Shown: positions 25,894 to 35,558, counted from the stretch's first letter. The stretch: DNA of 64,000 nt from Chitinophaga nivalis (GCF_025989125.1 NZ_JAPDNR010000001.1:5940087-6004086), one strand, 5' to 3'. Numbers and translations are program-made. Notes: generated by a model from the letters alone, not told the origin.

Positions 25894-26334
25894 TCATTTT
25901 GTTCTGTCCAGTTTAATCATGCCGAGGTATTGTACCGGCGCTTTATCGTCAATTAAAATGTGCTTGACTTCCATTTCATGGCTGGTATCCATAATCACCA
26001 GGTTATAGACGCCTTCCTTTGCTACATTGATTTTAAATTGCCCCAGCCCATTGGGTAGTATGCTGGCACATTGTTTTCCTTTGCTGTCATACAATACAAT
26101 AGAAGCCGTCGGCACCGGTGTAGCCACCCGTTTGGAATGTTTAGCCCTTTCACAAACCACGCCTGTAATCTGGTATTTTCCTTCGCTCTGCACTTCAATA
26201 GGCCCAACCATCAGGTAAGTAGAAATCAGCAACATAGAAAATGTAATCATGATAGCAAAATTTAAAGGTGAACGGATAAATTGTAAGACATCCCGGCGCT
26301 GCATCCCGAAACTGAGGCGCGTAAATACATCCAC
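25894..26334 (-). CDS. Membrane-anchored protein with carboxypeptidase-regulatory-like domain
   Basis: 146 residues from a GTG start at 26334; an internal ATG at 26304 is an alternative. A short cytoplasmic N-terminus is followed by one helix (about 24-44, FAIMITFSMLLISTYLMVG), then a beta-sandwich-like segment (YQITGVVCERA...ASIVLYDSKGKQC...GQFKINV...GVYNLVIMD) with the strand pattern of CarboxypepD_reg domains. Probably faces the periplasm. No enzyme site. Role unknown. It converges with the upstream operon. Confidence 0.6.
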   Translation of the reverse strand: MDVFTRLSFGMQRRDVLQFIRSPLNFAIMITFSMLLISTYLMVGPIEVQSEGKYQITGVVCERAKHSKRVATPVPTASIVLYDSKGKQCASILPNGLGQFKINVAKEGVYNLVIMDTSHEMEVKHILIDDKAPVQYLGMIKLDRTK

Positions 26335-26570
26335 ATGTGGTACAAATTAAAAGCGAAAAAAGGTGGATTTGGTTAATGCACTGTTAAGGGCAAAAAACCA
26401 CGGCGACATCTACTTAATTGATATAAATCAATATCTGTATCAAAATGAAAGTATATATATCAGATTTATACTACTCTGGCTGTATATCTTTCCCACTGCG
26501 GTTATACACGCTAATTGCTGCAAATAAAATCAAGAAAATTTCGTTACATTAAGGGTATGATCCCAACCCC

Positions 26571-29273
26571 ATGCAGACCCTTTCACGTTTGAAAAATATT
26601 CTCTGCTGCCTGTTTATCCTCCTTGCCACAGGGGTACAGGCGCAGGATTGCACCACCATCGGACAAAATCCGGCGACTGCCTTCCCCGTATGCGGCACCA
26701 AAACCTTCACCCAGCAATCCGTACCGCAGTGCGGCAACAAGACGATTCCGGGGCCGCCCTGCAATACACCCGGTGGTGGTACCCATACGGATAAAAACCC
26801 CTTCTGGTATAAATTCACCTGTTATACTACCGGCACACTGGGCTTTGTTATTACACCGCATCAGGGAGATGATGATTATGACTGGCAACTCTTTGATATC
26901 ACCGGCCATCAACCCAATGACGTATATACCAACGCGCAGCTTTATGTCAGTATGAACTGGTCGGGCGATGGCGGTGTGACCGGGGCATCGTCTGCCGGCA
27001 CCTACCTCGATGTGTGCAGCGGACCCGGACAACCCTTATTCAGCTCCATGGCTACCCTGCAACAGGGGCATCAGTACCTGCTGCTCATCAGCCATTTCAG
27101 CAACAACCAGATTGGCTATGACCTGAGCTTTACCGGCGGAACCGCCAGTATCACCGATCCTAACATCCCGCACCTGCAGCAAGCCGCCTACAACTGCGGT
27201 CCGTATACCATTGGGATCAAACTGAATAAAAAAATACAATGTAGCAGCATCTCCGCCAATGGCAGTGAATTCACCCTGCAACCCGCCGCTGCAAACATCC
27301 TCAGCGCCCGGGGCGTAGGCTGCAACAATGGCTTCGATACCGATTCCCTGCTGCTGCAACTGGATAAAGCACTTCCCATCGGCAGCTACCGCGTCACCTC
27401 CCGTAATGGCGCCGACGGTAATACCTTCCTGGACGCCTGCGGCAACACTTTACCCATCGGGGAAAATATGCCGGTTACGGTGCTCCCCTCCCAGCCGGTG
27501 CCCATGGGCAAAATAAGTCCGGTTCCCTGTGCGCCGGATCAGCTGATCCTTACGTTCCCTGCCCCGATCCGATGTGCAGCAGTAGCCGCCGATGGCAGCG
27601 ATTTCCTGCTCACCGGCCCTTCCCCTGTACGTATAAAAGGAGCCCTAACCAACTGTAATGCAGACGGACTAACGGATACGGTTACACTGCTACTGGATCG
27701 CCGGATCATCCGCGATGGCACCTATACCGTGACGCTGGTACGGGGCAGCGATGGCAACACCGTGGAAAATGAATGCCACCTGGCCTCTCCGCCGGGCGGG
27801 AAAGCCACTTTCTACATAGATCCGCAACCGTATGTTCCTTTGGGAAAAGTATCTCCTCCTCCCTGCGCACCGGATCAGCTCACGTTATCGTTTCAGCCGG
27901 CCATCCGCTGCAGCAGCGTAGCCACCAATGGCAGCGACTTCCTCATCACCGGCCCGGCTACTGTTGTGATCACAGGCGCCACCACCACCTGCGATGCCAA
28001 TGGCCTGACCGATAAAATTACCCTGCAGCTGAAAGACCGTATCCTGCAGGCAGGCAACTACCAGGTAAAGCTGGCCACCGGTACGGATGGCAACACCGTA
28101 CAAAGTGAATGCTGGCAGGAAACACCCGCCGGCGCCGTGCAACCTTTTACCATTGATCCGCAACCGCAGATACAACTGCGCCAGATAGCAGCCGTAGGCT
28201 GCGCGCCCACCACTGTAAAAATAGGTATGTCGATACCCGTACGCTGCGCTTCCATTGCGGCGGATGGCAGCGACTTTACCATCAGCGGCCCCACCACCGT
28301 ACGCGTTATTGGTGCTACCGGCGACTGCAACAGCCAGCAGCTCACCGATAGTATATCCCTGCAACTGGCAGATAAAATATACCTGGCAGGCACCTACACC
28401 GTACATCTCGCTGCCGGCCGGGATGGCAACACCCTGCAAAGCGAATGCTGGCAGCCCGCAACAGCGGGCCTCCAAAGTATTTTTCGTACAGCCGACACCG
28501 TAAATGCCAACTTTGACTATACCTTTGAACGCAATTGCCGCATCACCACTTTCCACTTTACCCACAACGGCCAACATGCCGTAAATACCTGGAACTGGCA
28601 GTTCGACGATGGTGAAACCGCTACGGTACAAAATCCGGAAAAGAAATACTATGACTTCGGCCTCAAACAGGCACGGCTCACCGTTTCCAATGGTGTATGC
28701 AGCCACACCCTCACCAAAGACATTGAATTGAAAAGTGCCGTACAGGCCTTATTCGACGTTTCTCCCGGCCCCTATTGCCCCATGGATGTAGTCACGCCTG
28801 TCAACAAAAGCACGGGCACCATTATCTCCTGGAAATGGGATTATGGCAACGGCGCCACCAGCACCGGACCTCTTCCCCTGCAAATGCTGTATTTTCCGAC
28901 CCGCAAAGAGGAAGACTACCGGATACGCCTCATCGTAGAAAATGACGCGCATTGCCTGGATACGGCCATACGTACCATACAGGCGGTCAACAACTGCTAC
29001 ATTGATGTGCCTACGGCTTTTTCGCCCAACAACGATGGTAACAACGATTACTTCTATCCGTTGAATGCCTACAAGGCTGTGGAACTCCATTTCGCGGTAT
29101 ATAACCGTTATGGCCAGCTGGTATTTGAAACTACCGACTGGCGCCGGAAATGGGATGGTACCATTGGCGGGAATCCGGCGGGCATTGGTACCTATGTATG
29201 GATGCTGCGCTATACGGAAAAGGAAAGCGGCAAACACGTTTTCCGGAAAGGCACCACGGTATTGCTCCGGTAA
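26571..29273 (+). CDS. Large exported protein with Ig-like repeats, PKD domains and T9SS type B sorting domain
   Basis: 900 residues. Signal peptide 1-24 (cleavage at VQA-QDC). Region 25-190 is a PPC/jelly-roll-like segment (FWYKFTCYTTGTLGFVI). Four tandem ~110-residue beta repeats follow, about 190-640, each with CAPDQLxLxF, IRCxSVAxxGSDFxxxGP and a DGNTxxxEC end. Two PKD-like domains lie at about 648-800 (WNWQFDDGETATVQNPEKKY, WKWDYGNGATSTG). The C-terminal 811-900 is the gliding-motility/CHU_C domain (VPTAFSPNNDGNNDYF, YNRYGQLVFET, WDG). The last domain directs export by type IX secretion and surface attachment. Many Cys pairs. Likely adhesin or matrix protein (inference). Confidence 0.9.
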   Translation: MQTLSRLKNILCCLFILLATGVQAQDCTTIGQNPATAFPVCGTKTFTQQSVPQCGNKTIPGPPCNTPGGGTHTDKNPFWYKFTCYTTGTLGFVITPHQGDDDYDWQLFDITGHQPNDVYTNAQLYVSMNWSGDGGVTGASSAGTYLDVCSGPGQPLFSSMATLQQGHQYLLLISHFSNNQIGYDLSFTGGTASITDPNIPHLQQAAYNCGPYTIGIKLNKKIQCSSISANGSEFTLQPAAANILSARGVGCNNGFDTDSLLLQLDKALPIGSYRVTSRNGADGNTFLDACGNTLPIGENMPVTVLPSQPVPMGKISPVPCAPDQLILTFPAPIRCAAVAADGSDFLLTGPSPVRIKGALTNCNADGLTDTVTLLLDRRIIRDGTYTVTLVRGSDGNTVENECHLASPPGGKATFYIDPQPYVPLGKVSPPPCAPDQLTLSFQPAIRCSSVATNGSDFLITGPATVVITGATTTCDANGLTDKITLQLKDRILQAGNYQVKLATGTDGNTVQSECWQETPAGAVQPFTIDPQPQIQLRQIAAVGCAPTTVKIGMSIPVRCASIAADGSDFTISGPTTVRVIGATGDCNSQQLTDSISLQLADKIYLAGTYTVHLAAGRDGNTLQSECWQPATAGLQSIFRTADTVNANFDYTFERNCRITTFHFTHNGQHAVNTWNWQFDDGETATVQNPEKKYYDFGLKQARLTVSNGVCSHTLTKDIELKSAVQALFDVSPGPYCPMDVVTPVNKSTGTIISWKWDYGNGATSTGPLPLQMLYFPTRKEEDYRIRLIVENDAHCLDTAIRTIQAVNNCYIDVPTAFSPNNDGNNDYFYPLNAYKAVELHFAVYNRYGQLVFETTDWRRKWDGTIGGNPAGIGTYVWMLRYTEKESGKHVFRKGTTVLLR

Positions 29274-29314
29274 GCCCCTCCTTTTTTACAGGTAGGGATT
29301 TTACAAAAAATGCC

Positions 29315-29322
29315 TACCTTTG
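29315..29322 (+). promoter_or_regulatory. -7 box upstream of the ABC-F gene
   Basis: TACCTTTG matches TAnnTTTG. A start about 7 bases later would place the 5' end right at a four-codon minigene (ATG AAA ATC TAA, 29330-29341), giving a leader of about 240 bases before the ABC-F start codon. Confidence 0.5.
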
Positions 29323-29567
29323 CGCCATCATGAAAATCTAATACTTCTCACAACATACCGGTTTTATAGCATAACAGGGCTGCCTGCCCGATGTTTCCGG
29401 TTTCCTGATCGTCTTATTGACTATTCATTATTTGTCTTGCTACCAACAGCATATCACCACATTTATTCACTAAAATTTTACTGCGATGGAAATCACACAT
29501 GTATCTCTCCCGGCTACTGCTATTTTTCAACAAGCGTTGAACATTCCACACTTCAAAATTTACAACT

Positions 29568-31166
29568 ATGCTGCTTACCGCACAAAATATAACTTATACA
29601 CTACCTACCGGAGACATCCTGTTTCAGGACGTTCATTTTACGCTGCATAAAGGCGAAAAGGCTGCTATTGCCGGAAATAATGGTACGGGAAAATCCACAC
29701 TGCTGAAAATACTGGCTGGCCGGGAAGCCGCCTATACCGGCACTGTCAACCGGCAAAGTACCCTGTACGAAGTACCGCAACACTTCGGCCATTACAACCA
29801 GTTAAGCATTGCCCAGGCACTGGGCATCGATCAGCAGCTGGATGCGCTCAATGCTATTCTGAATGGGGATACCCGGGAAGGACTTTTCGATATACTGGGT
29901 GATAACTGGGACCTGCCGGAACGTTGCCATCAGGCTTTTGAAAAATGGGGCTTGCCGCCCTTCCCCCTGGATCAGCCACTGGCGGCGCTGAGCGGCGGAG
30001 AAAAAACCAAGGTATGGCTGGCGGGGATCGATATTTTCAAACCTGAAATCATCCTGCTGGATGAACCCACCAACCACCTCGATGCCCGTACGCGGCAGCA
30101 GCTGTATGACTGGGTGTCCACCACTGCCCGTACCCTCCTGATTGTGAGTCACGACCGGCAACTGCTGGAGTTATGTAATCCTATCTGGGAACTACAACCA
30201 CAAGGTATCCATGCCTATGGCGGCAACTATACTTTTTATGAGGAACAGAAAAGTATGGCTACTGCCGCCCTGCAACAACGGATAGCCCATCAGGAAAAAG
30301 CATGGAAGGAGGCCAAAAGACAACAACAGCAAGCACTCCAGCGGAAGCAACAGGATAATGCGCGGGCCAATAAAAACCGGGAGAATGCCGGCATACCTAA
30401 AATTCTGTTGAATACCCGGAAGCAGGCCGCGGAAGATTCTACCGCCAAACTCCGACAGGTACAACAGGAAAAGGTGGGCCAGTTGCAGGCTGCGCTGGAA
30501 AAAACCAGTGGCACCGAACAGGTGAGCCGCCTGATGAAAGGGCATTTTGCACAGTCCTCCCTCCACAAAGGAAAGGTGCTGGTAAAGGCCACCGGCGTGC
30601 AATATACCTATCCTTCCGGCACTACCCTATGGCAAACCCCTCCGGACCTGACCTTGCTCAGTGGCAGCAGGCTGGCCATCACCGGCGCCAATGGCAGCGG
30701 CAAATCCACCTTCCTGCAACTGCTCATGGGCAAACTGCTCCCCGCTGCCGGCGAATGTATCGTTACACCTGTGCGCTGCCTGTACCTCGACCAGGACTAT
30801 ACGCTGATAGACCGCAGTAAAACAGTACTGGAACAGGCGATGGCCTTCAACGAAACCTTGCTGGAAACAGCCATGGTAAAGACCCTGCTGGTACACTTCC
30901 TATTTGAGAAGGATAGCTGGGACAAGTCCTGCGCCGTACTAAGCGGCGGGGAAATGCTCCGGCTGTCGCTCTGCAGTATGATGATGCAACACCAGGCGCC
31001 GGATATGATTTTGCTGGATGAACCAACCAATAACCTGGATCTGGAAAATATCAAAATGCTGACACAGATCTTTGCCGCCTACCAGGGCACCCTGGTAGTG
31101 GTGTCACATGATGCCGTGTTTCTGCAGGAAATAGGTATTACCACTACCCTGGCACTTTCTTCCTAG
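29568..31166 (+). CDS. ABC-F family ATP-binding protein
   Basis: 532 residues, two fused nucleotide-binding domains and no membrane domain, as in ribosome-acting ABC-F proteins. NBD1: Walker A GNNGTGKST (about 38), signature LSGGEKTKV, Walker B EIILLDEPTNHLD. Inter-domain linker about 215-330 is rich in Gln, Lys and Arg (coiled coil). NBD2: Walker A GANGSGKST (about 372), LSGGEMLRL, MILLDEPTNNLD. The doubled DEPTNxLD motif is the ABC-F mark. Members bind the ribosomal E site and rescue stalls or confer antibiotic resistance; which applies is not shown by sequence. It has a ~240-base leader. Confidence 0.92.
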   Translation: MLLTAQNITYTLPTGDILFQDVHFTLHKGEKAAIAGNNGTGKSTLLKILAGREAAYTGTVNRQSTLYEVPQHFGHYNQLSIAQALGIDQQLDALNAILNGDTREGLFDILGDNWDLPERCHQAFEKWGLPPFPLDQPLAALSGGEKTKVWLAGIDIFKPEIILLDEPTNHLDARTRQQLYDWVSTTARTLLIVSHDRQLLELCNPIWELQPQGIHAYGGNYTFYEEQKSMATAALQQRIAHQEKAWKEAKRQQQQALQRKQQDNARANKNRENAGIPKILLNTRKQAAEDSTAKLRQVQQEKVGQLQAALEKTSGTEQVSRLMKGHFAQSSLHKGKVLVKATGVQYTYPSGTTLWQTPPDLTLLSGSRLAITGANGSGKSTFLQLLMGKLLPAAGECIVTPVRCLYLDQDYTLIDRSKTVLEQAMAFNETLLETAMVKTLLVHFLFEKDSWDKSCAVLSGGEMLRLSLCSMMMQHQAPDMILLDEPTNNLDLENIKMLTQIFAAYQGTLVVVSHDAVFLQEIGITTTLALSS

Positions 31167-31182
31167 AAAAAGACAAGCGCCT

Positions 31183-31219
31183 CACACCGGCTATCTGCAT
31201 TTATGCAGATGCCGGTGTG
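31183..31219. terminator. Bidirectional terminator between ABC-F and NAT genes
   Basis: CACACCGGC-(T)-ATCTGCAT (31183-31200) pairs with ATGCAGAT-GCCGGTGTG (31203-31219). A-rich flank on the left serves minus-strand transcripts. The stem overlaps the last codons of the NAT gene. Confidence 0.75.
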
Positions 31220-32019
31220 TTAAAAATGCGTTCCAGTGCCTCATCCAGCTCCCCGATATTACCTACCGGTATACCAAACAGGTTGTTCAGCACAGCTTTC
31301 ACTGCCGCGCCGCTGATCAGTCGTTGCCGGTCTTTTTCACCACTGAGATAATGGGTGGTAAATACCCCGTTGCGCAGGGTATAACGTACCCCTGGTCCGG
31401 CTTTGGCGGCAATCAGCTCGTGCACAAAATGAGAATCCGGGTGCGTAGATACATACCAGTTAGCTACTTTATAATCAACAAAATGTTGTTCTTCCAGGTT
31501 AAACCGGTATACCGGTATCCATTCGTTATGTAATAAAATTTCCAGCAGGTAAATATCTCCTTCCTGCAGTATTCTGAATTTTTCGTGTCTGGTTTGCTGG
31601 ATAATATCCGGCTGAAACAACAACGGGGAGGTGAGCGTAACGGCGCCAAATCCAACATCCGCTATATAGCGTTGCCCATCCAGCGTAATGAGCAGCAACA
31701 TATGGGTTTTAGTACTGACCTGGTCGGGCGGCAACGTCCATGATACACGGGCTGCCAGTCCTGCTACCTGAAATCCCAGCCGGGTTAGCACTTCTTTAAA
31801 CAGCAGGTTTTGCTCATAGCAATAGCCGCCCCGGTTTTCATAAATCAGTTTCTGTGCAATAGCCGGCATGTCCAGCTTCACTTCGCAGGCAGTAAACGGA
31901 TTGATGTTTTCAAAGGGAATATACTGCGGGTGCAGGTAATGCAACTCCTGCAAAGTATCGAGGGTAGCGGTCGCGGAACCGGTATAATGAATACGATCAA
32001 AATAATCCTGGAGATGCAT
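31201..32019 (-). CDS. Arylamine N-acetyltransferase
   Basis: 272 residues. Catalytic triad of the family is complete: C67 in NRGGYCYEQN, H106 in STKTHMLLL and D121 in YIADVGFG. The N-terminal IPFENINPF block is also typical. It transfers acetyl from acetyl-CoA to aromatic amines or hydrazines by a ping-pong mechanism in the cytoplasm; in actinomycetes relatives act in ansamycin ring closure, but there is no such gene set here. Single gene between two terminators or promoters. Confidence 0.93.
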   Translation of the reverse strand: MHLQDYFDRIHYTGSATATLDTLQELHYLHPQYIPFENINPFTACEVKLDMPAIAQKLIYENRGGYCYEQNLLFKEVLTRLGFQVAGLAARVSWTLPPDQVSTKTHMLLLITLDGQRYIADVGFGAVTLTSPLLFQPDIIQQTRHEKFRILQEGDIYLLEILLHNEWIPVYRFNLEEQHFVDYKVANWYVSTHPDSHFVHELIAAKAGPGVRYTLRNGVFTTHYLSGEKDRQRLISGAAVKAVLNNLFGIPVGNIGELDEALERIFNTPASA

Positions 32020-32054
32020 ATGGATAGATTTTAGATAAGATGTCCGGAGATGGG

Positions 32055-32531
32055 TTATAAACGCGCGGCTTGCCGCTGATAATCGAATTGCAGATCTTCA
32101 TGTAAATGTGTAATGGCTTTATTTATTTTTTTCTGTTGCTGTGCATACAGATTAGCCAGCGCCGTGCTGGTATGCTGCAACAAACCGGAGGATTTCAGTT
32201 GCGCACAGAAATGCAGCAGCACTTCTACCTCCACCTGCCGGGAGCCGGTATAACGGATAAATTTGGCGGCAGTACGTAATACCTTACGCAGTTTTTTCAT
32301 AGCGATATAAAAATTATCGTTGGCCAATGCGGCGAATCCTTCGTCTATCATCTCTTTGATGGACTCAATATAGGTTTGTTCGGAGGATGCCTCAAACAAC
32401 AGATATGTCAGTAATTCTTTATTGTCTTTCTTATACCTGGCCAGCCGTAAGCACAAAGTGACCAGCTGTGCAGGCGGAAGCGCCTGTAATTCCTGCTTTA
32501 ATTCATGGATGGTTGCTGCTTTCATGCCCAT
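32055..32531 (-). CDS. Helical protein of unknown function
   Basis: 158 residues (the ATG at 32525, MKAATIHELKQEL, is an equally good start). Nearly all helix: alternating charged and hydrophobic blocks, with PPAQLVTLCLRLARYKKDNKELL near residue 20-40 and a Lys/Gln-rich end. No domain known to me. It ends 35 bases before the NAT start and could be in one transcript with it. Confidence 0.6.
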   Translation of the reverse strand: MGMKAATIHELKQELQALPPAQLVTLCLRLARYKKDNKELLTYLLFEASSEQTYIESIKEMIDEGFAALANDNFYIAMKKLRKVLRTAAKFIRYTGSRQVEVEVLLHFCAQLKSSGLLQHTSTALANLYAQQQKKINKAITHLHEDLQFDYQRQAARL

Positions 32532-32753
32532 AGCCCTTCTCTTGTAATTGTTCTGTAACGAAGTTACAACCTATACCAACAGGTTGCGTCACAAAAATAA
32601 GGTGATTGCAGCTTTCTGTTGCCCGACACGATAAAATCCGTAGAGGAAATTGCACCTGTGACGGTTAAAAAGGCGGGAGTCATCTATTTGTGCGGTCAGA
32701 CCGGCAATAGGTATAATATACATTCGTTTCTTTGGTGGATAAATAAAGTTCTT

Positions 32754-33356
32754 ATGAAGAAACCATCTTTGCTTTTGCTTTTGACTTTGATCACTTTACA
32801 GCTTAGCTTCCCGGCCAGCGCACAAAAAATCCACTATGGGCTGAAAGCGGAGCTGAATATGTTTAATGTGGAAGGCAAGGGGATCTCTGCTTCCTATAAT
32901 CCCGGCGGACGCCTGGGTGTTTTTGCTATCTATGATTTCGCCCGGCACTGGGGTATCCAGCCAGAACTTTTAGTGACACAGGCAGTTGCCAAACGCGGCG
33001 ATAATTTCAGCACCTATTATGTGAATGGCAGTAATCCGGATGCAAAGAAAAATGCAAAACTCAGTTATATCACTATACCTATATTGTTTCGCTACAACCT
33101 GAACGAGCAGTTTACTTTTAATGCCGGTCCGCAATACAGCCTCTTGTTTTATGATAACGAGAATTTTGTTCGCAACAACCGGTCCGCATTTAAGCGGAAT
33201 GATGTTGGCATTGTGGCAGGTGTTACCTTCAATCTCGACAATGTACATTTCTCCGGCCGTTACGTATACGGATTTTCTGATGTCAACAACATCGATGACC
33301 GTTACGAATGGAAAACCAGACAGATACAGCTGGGGGTAGGTGTCACCCTCCGTTGA
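32754..33356 (+). CDS. Outer-membrane beta-barrel protein (PorT/OMP_b-brl family)
   Basis: 200 residues from the ATG at 32754, giving a signal peptide (MKKPSLLLLLTLITLQLSF...SAQK). An upstream in-frame extension to 32619 has no fold. The mature protein alternates amphipathic strands (YGLKAELNMFNV, RLGVFAIYDFARHWGIQPELLV, FTFNAGPQYSLLFYD, FSGRYVYGFSDV) and ends in a strand IQLGVGVTLR with the terminal aromatic/Arg pattern. Eight-stranded barrel likely. Role unknown. Confidence 0.82.
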   Translation: MKKPSLLLLLTLITLQLSFPASAQKIHYGLKAELNMFNVEGKGISASYNPGGRLGVFAIYDFARHWGIQPELLVTQAVAKRGDNFSTYYVNGSNPDAKKNAKLSYITIPILFRYNLNEQFTFNAGPQYSLLFYDNENFVRNNRSAFKRNDVGIVAGVTFNLDNVHFSGRYVYGFSDVNNIDDRYEWKTRQIQLGVGVTLR

Positions 33357-33378
33357 GTATCAGGCAACTTCTTTTTTA

Positions 33379-33440
33379 TACGCATTCCCGGAAAGCAATC
33401 AGCGGTATAGCGCCGTAAAATTTCTTCCCGGGAATGCGTA
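33379..33440 (+). terminator. Inverted repeat after the beta-barrel gene
   Basis: TACGCATTCCCGG (33379-33391) pairs with CCGGGAATGCGTA (33428-33440), with a 36-base loop, 22 bases after the stop, then TTTACAT. T-rich on the left too. Confidence 0.55.
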
Positions 33441-33498
33441 TTTACATACGGGGTAATACGTAATTTTATACTATTATTCACAACCAAAATCGAACCTT

Positions 33499-34317
33499 AT
33501 GAAAGTCAACAACCTATGTTTGCTATTGTGCGTGGTGGCCACTTTCCTGTTTTCCTGCCGCAAAGAAGAAGCAGCCGGCAATTCCGCCACCGACACCATT
33601 TCCGCTGCCGTACTGGACCAGATTAAAGCAGCTGGTTATGACGTAACCGGTATCCGCCAAACTGAGGAAGGCTATATCGTTGAAAATGACCTGCTGCTAC
33701 CCTACAGCGACGTGGCCAAACTCCCTGGGCGCCTGTATCTGCCCGCCGGAAAAACCGAACTGGTACGGGCTTCTCAATTGGTAACAGGGCTGCCCCGCGT
33801 CATTACCATTGCAGTAACAGGACTACCGGGTAGTTATATCAGCGCCACCGATCAGGCGATAGCGGCCTACAACAGCCTGAATTTAAAGCTAAGATTTCAG
33901 CGTGTTGTCGGTTCCGCTCAAATTACCATCCAGGGGCGCGACCTCGGTGTCGTAAGTGGCCGCTGGCCCTATGCCTATGCCGGGTATCCTTCCGGCGGCA
34001 ACCCGTATCCCTCCATCACCATCAATACCAATCCTTCCGCATTTGGTACCCCTCCGGATATCGTGGCACTCAGAAAATCTATTTTACATGAAATCGGCCA
34101 TACGATCGGTTTTCAGCATTCTGATGCCAGCAACCCGGCATTCAGCTGTGGCCCCGGTGTTTACAATGGTCCGGCCGTGGTTGGTGGTGTCATCTACATC
34201 CCCGGTACGCCTGCCGGACCGGAAGCCTGCTCCTGGATGCTGACCTGTCTGGACCCGACGTGCACCTCCAATTTTACGCCCGGCGATATCATCGGCCTGA
34301 GATATATTTACGGCTAA
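33499..34317 (+). CDS. M57-family (dual-action HEIGH) metalloprotease lipoprotein
   Basis: 272 residues. Lipoprotein signal 1-19 with Cys20 (LFSCRKEE), so it is anchored in a membrane. The active site is H197-E-x-x-H201-x5-H207 in LHEIGHTIGFQHSD, a metzincin-like zinc motif typical of the HEIGH metallopeptidases. The N-terminal part (about 35-95) may be a prodomain. A short disulfide-rich C-terminal region has C in CGPG, EACSWMLTC, DPTC. Proteolysis targets are unknown. Transcribed alone, downstream of the inverted repeat. Confidence 0.85.
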   Translation: MKVNNLCLLLCVVATFLFSCRKEEAAGNSATDTISAAVLDQIKAAGYDVTGIRQTEEGYIVENDLLLPYSDVAKLPGRLYLPAGKTELVRASQLVTGLPRVITIAVTGLPGSYISATDQAIAAYNSLNLKLRFQRVVGSAQITIQGRDLGVVSGRWPYAYAGYPSGGNPYPSITINTNPSAFGTPPDIVALRKSILHEIGHTIGFQHSDASNPAFSCGPGVYNGPAVVGGVIYIPGTPAGPEACSWMLTCLDPTCTSNFTPGDIIGLRYIYG

Positions 34318-34331
34318 GCATGTAAAATAAT

Positions 34332-34441
34332 GCCGGCAACATGATGGCTGGAACCGGCAGATAACTGTCAGGACTATACGAAATAATACCGCTCCTCCTT
34401 TTTATCTGACCACCTGTATTTCCGCGTATAATGTTGCCGGC
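34332..34441 (+). repeat. Inverted repeat after the M57 gene
   Basis: GCCGGCAACAT (34332-34342) and ATGTTGCCGGC (34431-34441) are perfect complements 88 bases apart, with T after the right arm. Too long a loop for a classic terminator, but it begins 15 bases after the stop. Confidence 0.35.
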
Positions 34442-34516
34442 TTTAAGGCTGCAGCATCAAAAACAGGATTTTTTATTTATTATTGTCTTCATAAACGATC
34501 ATCATCTGAAACTGAT

Positions 34517-35329
34517 ATGCCTCGTGTACCAGACATAAGACCCATTTTCAAACCCATACAACCTACAGTAAAACATACTGCCGGACAGGCTACCTATACA
34601 GAGCTGCTTCCGGCAATGCCGCTGGCGCCCTACATTTATTGCTACTGGCAGCTGACCGCCGATCCAACGTTGCAGCAGCCTTATGACTACCAGGTGGTCG
34701 CAGATGGCTGCATGGATATTTTCTTCGACCGCAGCGATCCCACCGCTTTGTACATCATGGGATTCTCCAGTGCCTGCACCACTTTCCGGCTTACGCATGC
34801 CTTCGACTATGTGGGTATTCGTTTTTTACCAGCCGCATTTCCCTTGCTGTTTAAGGTGTCAGCAGGCGAACTGACCAACCGTTTCGAAGCACTGGATCAG
34901 GTGCATCCGTTACTGGCGAAAGGCCTTTGCCAGCTTACCGGCCATACCGCGCCATTGGCAACACTGACCGCCTCGTTTGACCAATACTTCGGACAGCTAC
35001 TCGCACATACGCCGCTTCAACCGGATTACCGGTTATTCAATGCCATTGATCTCATGCTGACAGCACCAGCCAACCTGCCTATAGAACAGGGACTGGATAC
35101 CGGTATCAGCCCCCGGCAATTACGACGTCTGTTTGATTTTTACATTGGCGATACCCCGAAAGCATTCAGTAAAGTAGTACGTTTTCAGAAAGCACTCCGT
35201 GATAGTTCGCTGATCAATAGTACTACCCGGCATAATTTCTTCTATGACGCCGGTTACTACGACCAGGCGCATTTTATAAAAGAATTCAAACGCATGTATG
35301 GCCGCACACCTGCCCTCGCCCTTAAATAG
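34517..35329 (+). CDS. AraC-family regulator with DUF6597-type sensor half
   Basis: 270 residues. N-terminal half holds LAPYIYCYWQL, VADGCMDIFFD and YVGIRFLPAAFPLLF, the pattern of the N-domain of Bacteroidota AraC regulators; C-terminal half (about 170-268) has the AraC helix-turn-helix with ISPRQLRRLFDFYIGDTPKAF and DAGYYDQAHFIKEFKRMYG. The second HTH is typical, while the first is short. It is likely to regulate the DoxX-like gene just downstream on the same strand (inference). Confidence 0.88.
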   Translation: MPRVPDIRPIFKPIQPTVKHTAGQATYTELLPAMPLAPYIYCYWQLTADPTLQQPYDYQVVADGCMDIFFDRSDPTALYIMGFSSACTTFRLTHAFDYVGIRFLPAAFPLLFKVSAGELTNRFEALDQVHPLLAKGLCQLTGHTAPLATLTASFDQYFGQLLAHTPLQPDYRLFNAIDLMLTAPANLPIEQGLDTGISPRQLRRLFDFYIGDTPKAFSKVVRFQKALRDSSLINSTTRHNFFYDAGYYDQAHFIKEFKRMYGRTPALALK

Positions 35330-35482
35330 GTAGTAACGCTCCCTGATTACAACTACGTATATACCTTACAGATAGTTCCGGCATTTTCCTTTTTCATGCC
35401 GTTGATCAATTGTGGTAAAAATTGCCGCATATGCCCCCTTAGATTGTCGTGTTCACATAATCATCGTACGCAGGAATCCTTG

Positions 35483-35490
35483 TAAGTTTG
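35483..35490 (+). promoter_or_regulatory. -7 box for the DoxX-like gene
   Basis: TAAGTTTG matches TAnnTTTG, 76 bases before the ATG at 35559. No clear -33 box at 19 bases. Confidence 0.5.
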
Positions 35491-35558
35491 CATCAACAAA
35501 TCAATCAACAAAAAAACTGTCACCCATCAACCCTTATTCAACAAGTAAAACCACAAAC

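Noticed and set aside
27885..28706. 273-residue minus-strand open frame
   Set aside because: Antisense of the repeat region of the T9SS protein; low-complexity Gly/Ala/Val composition from the repeats.
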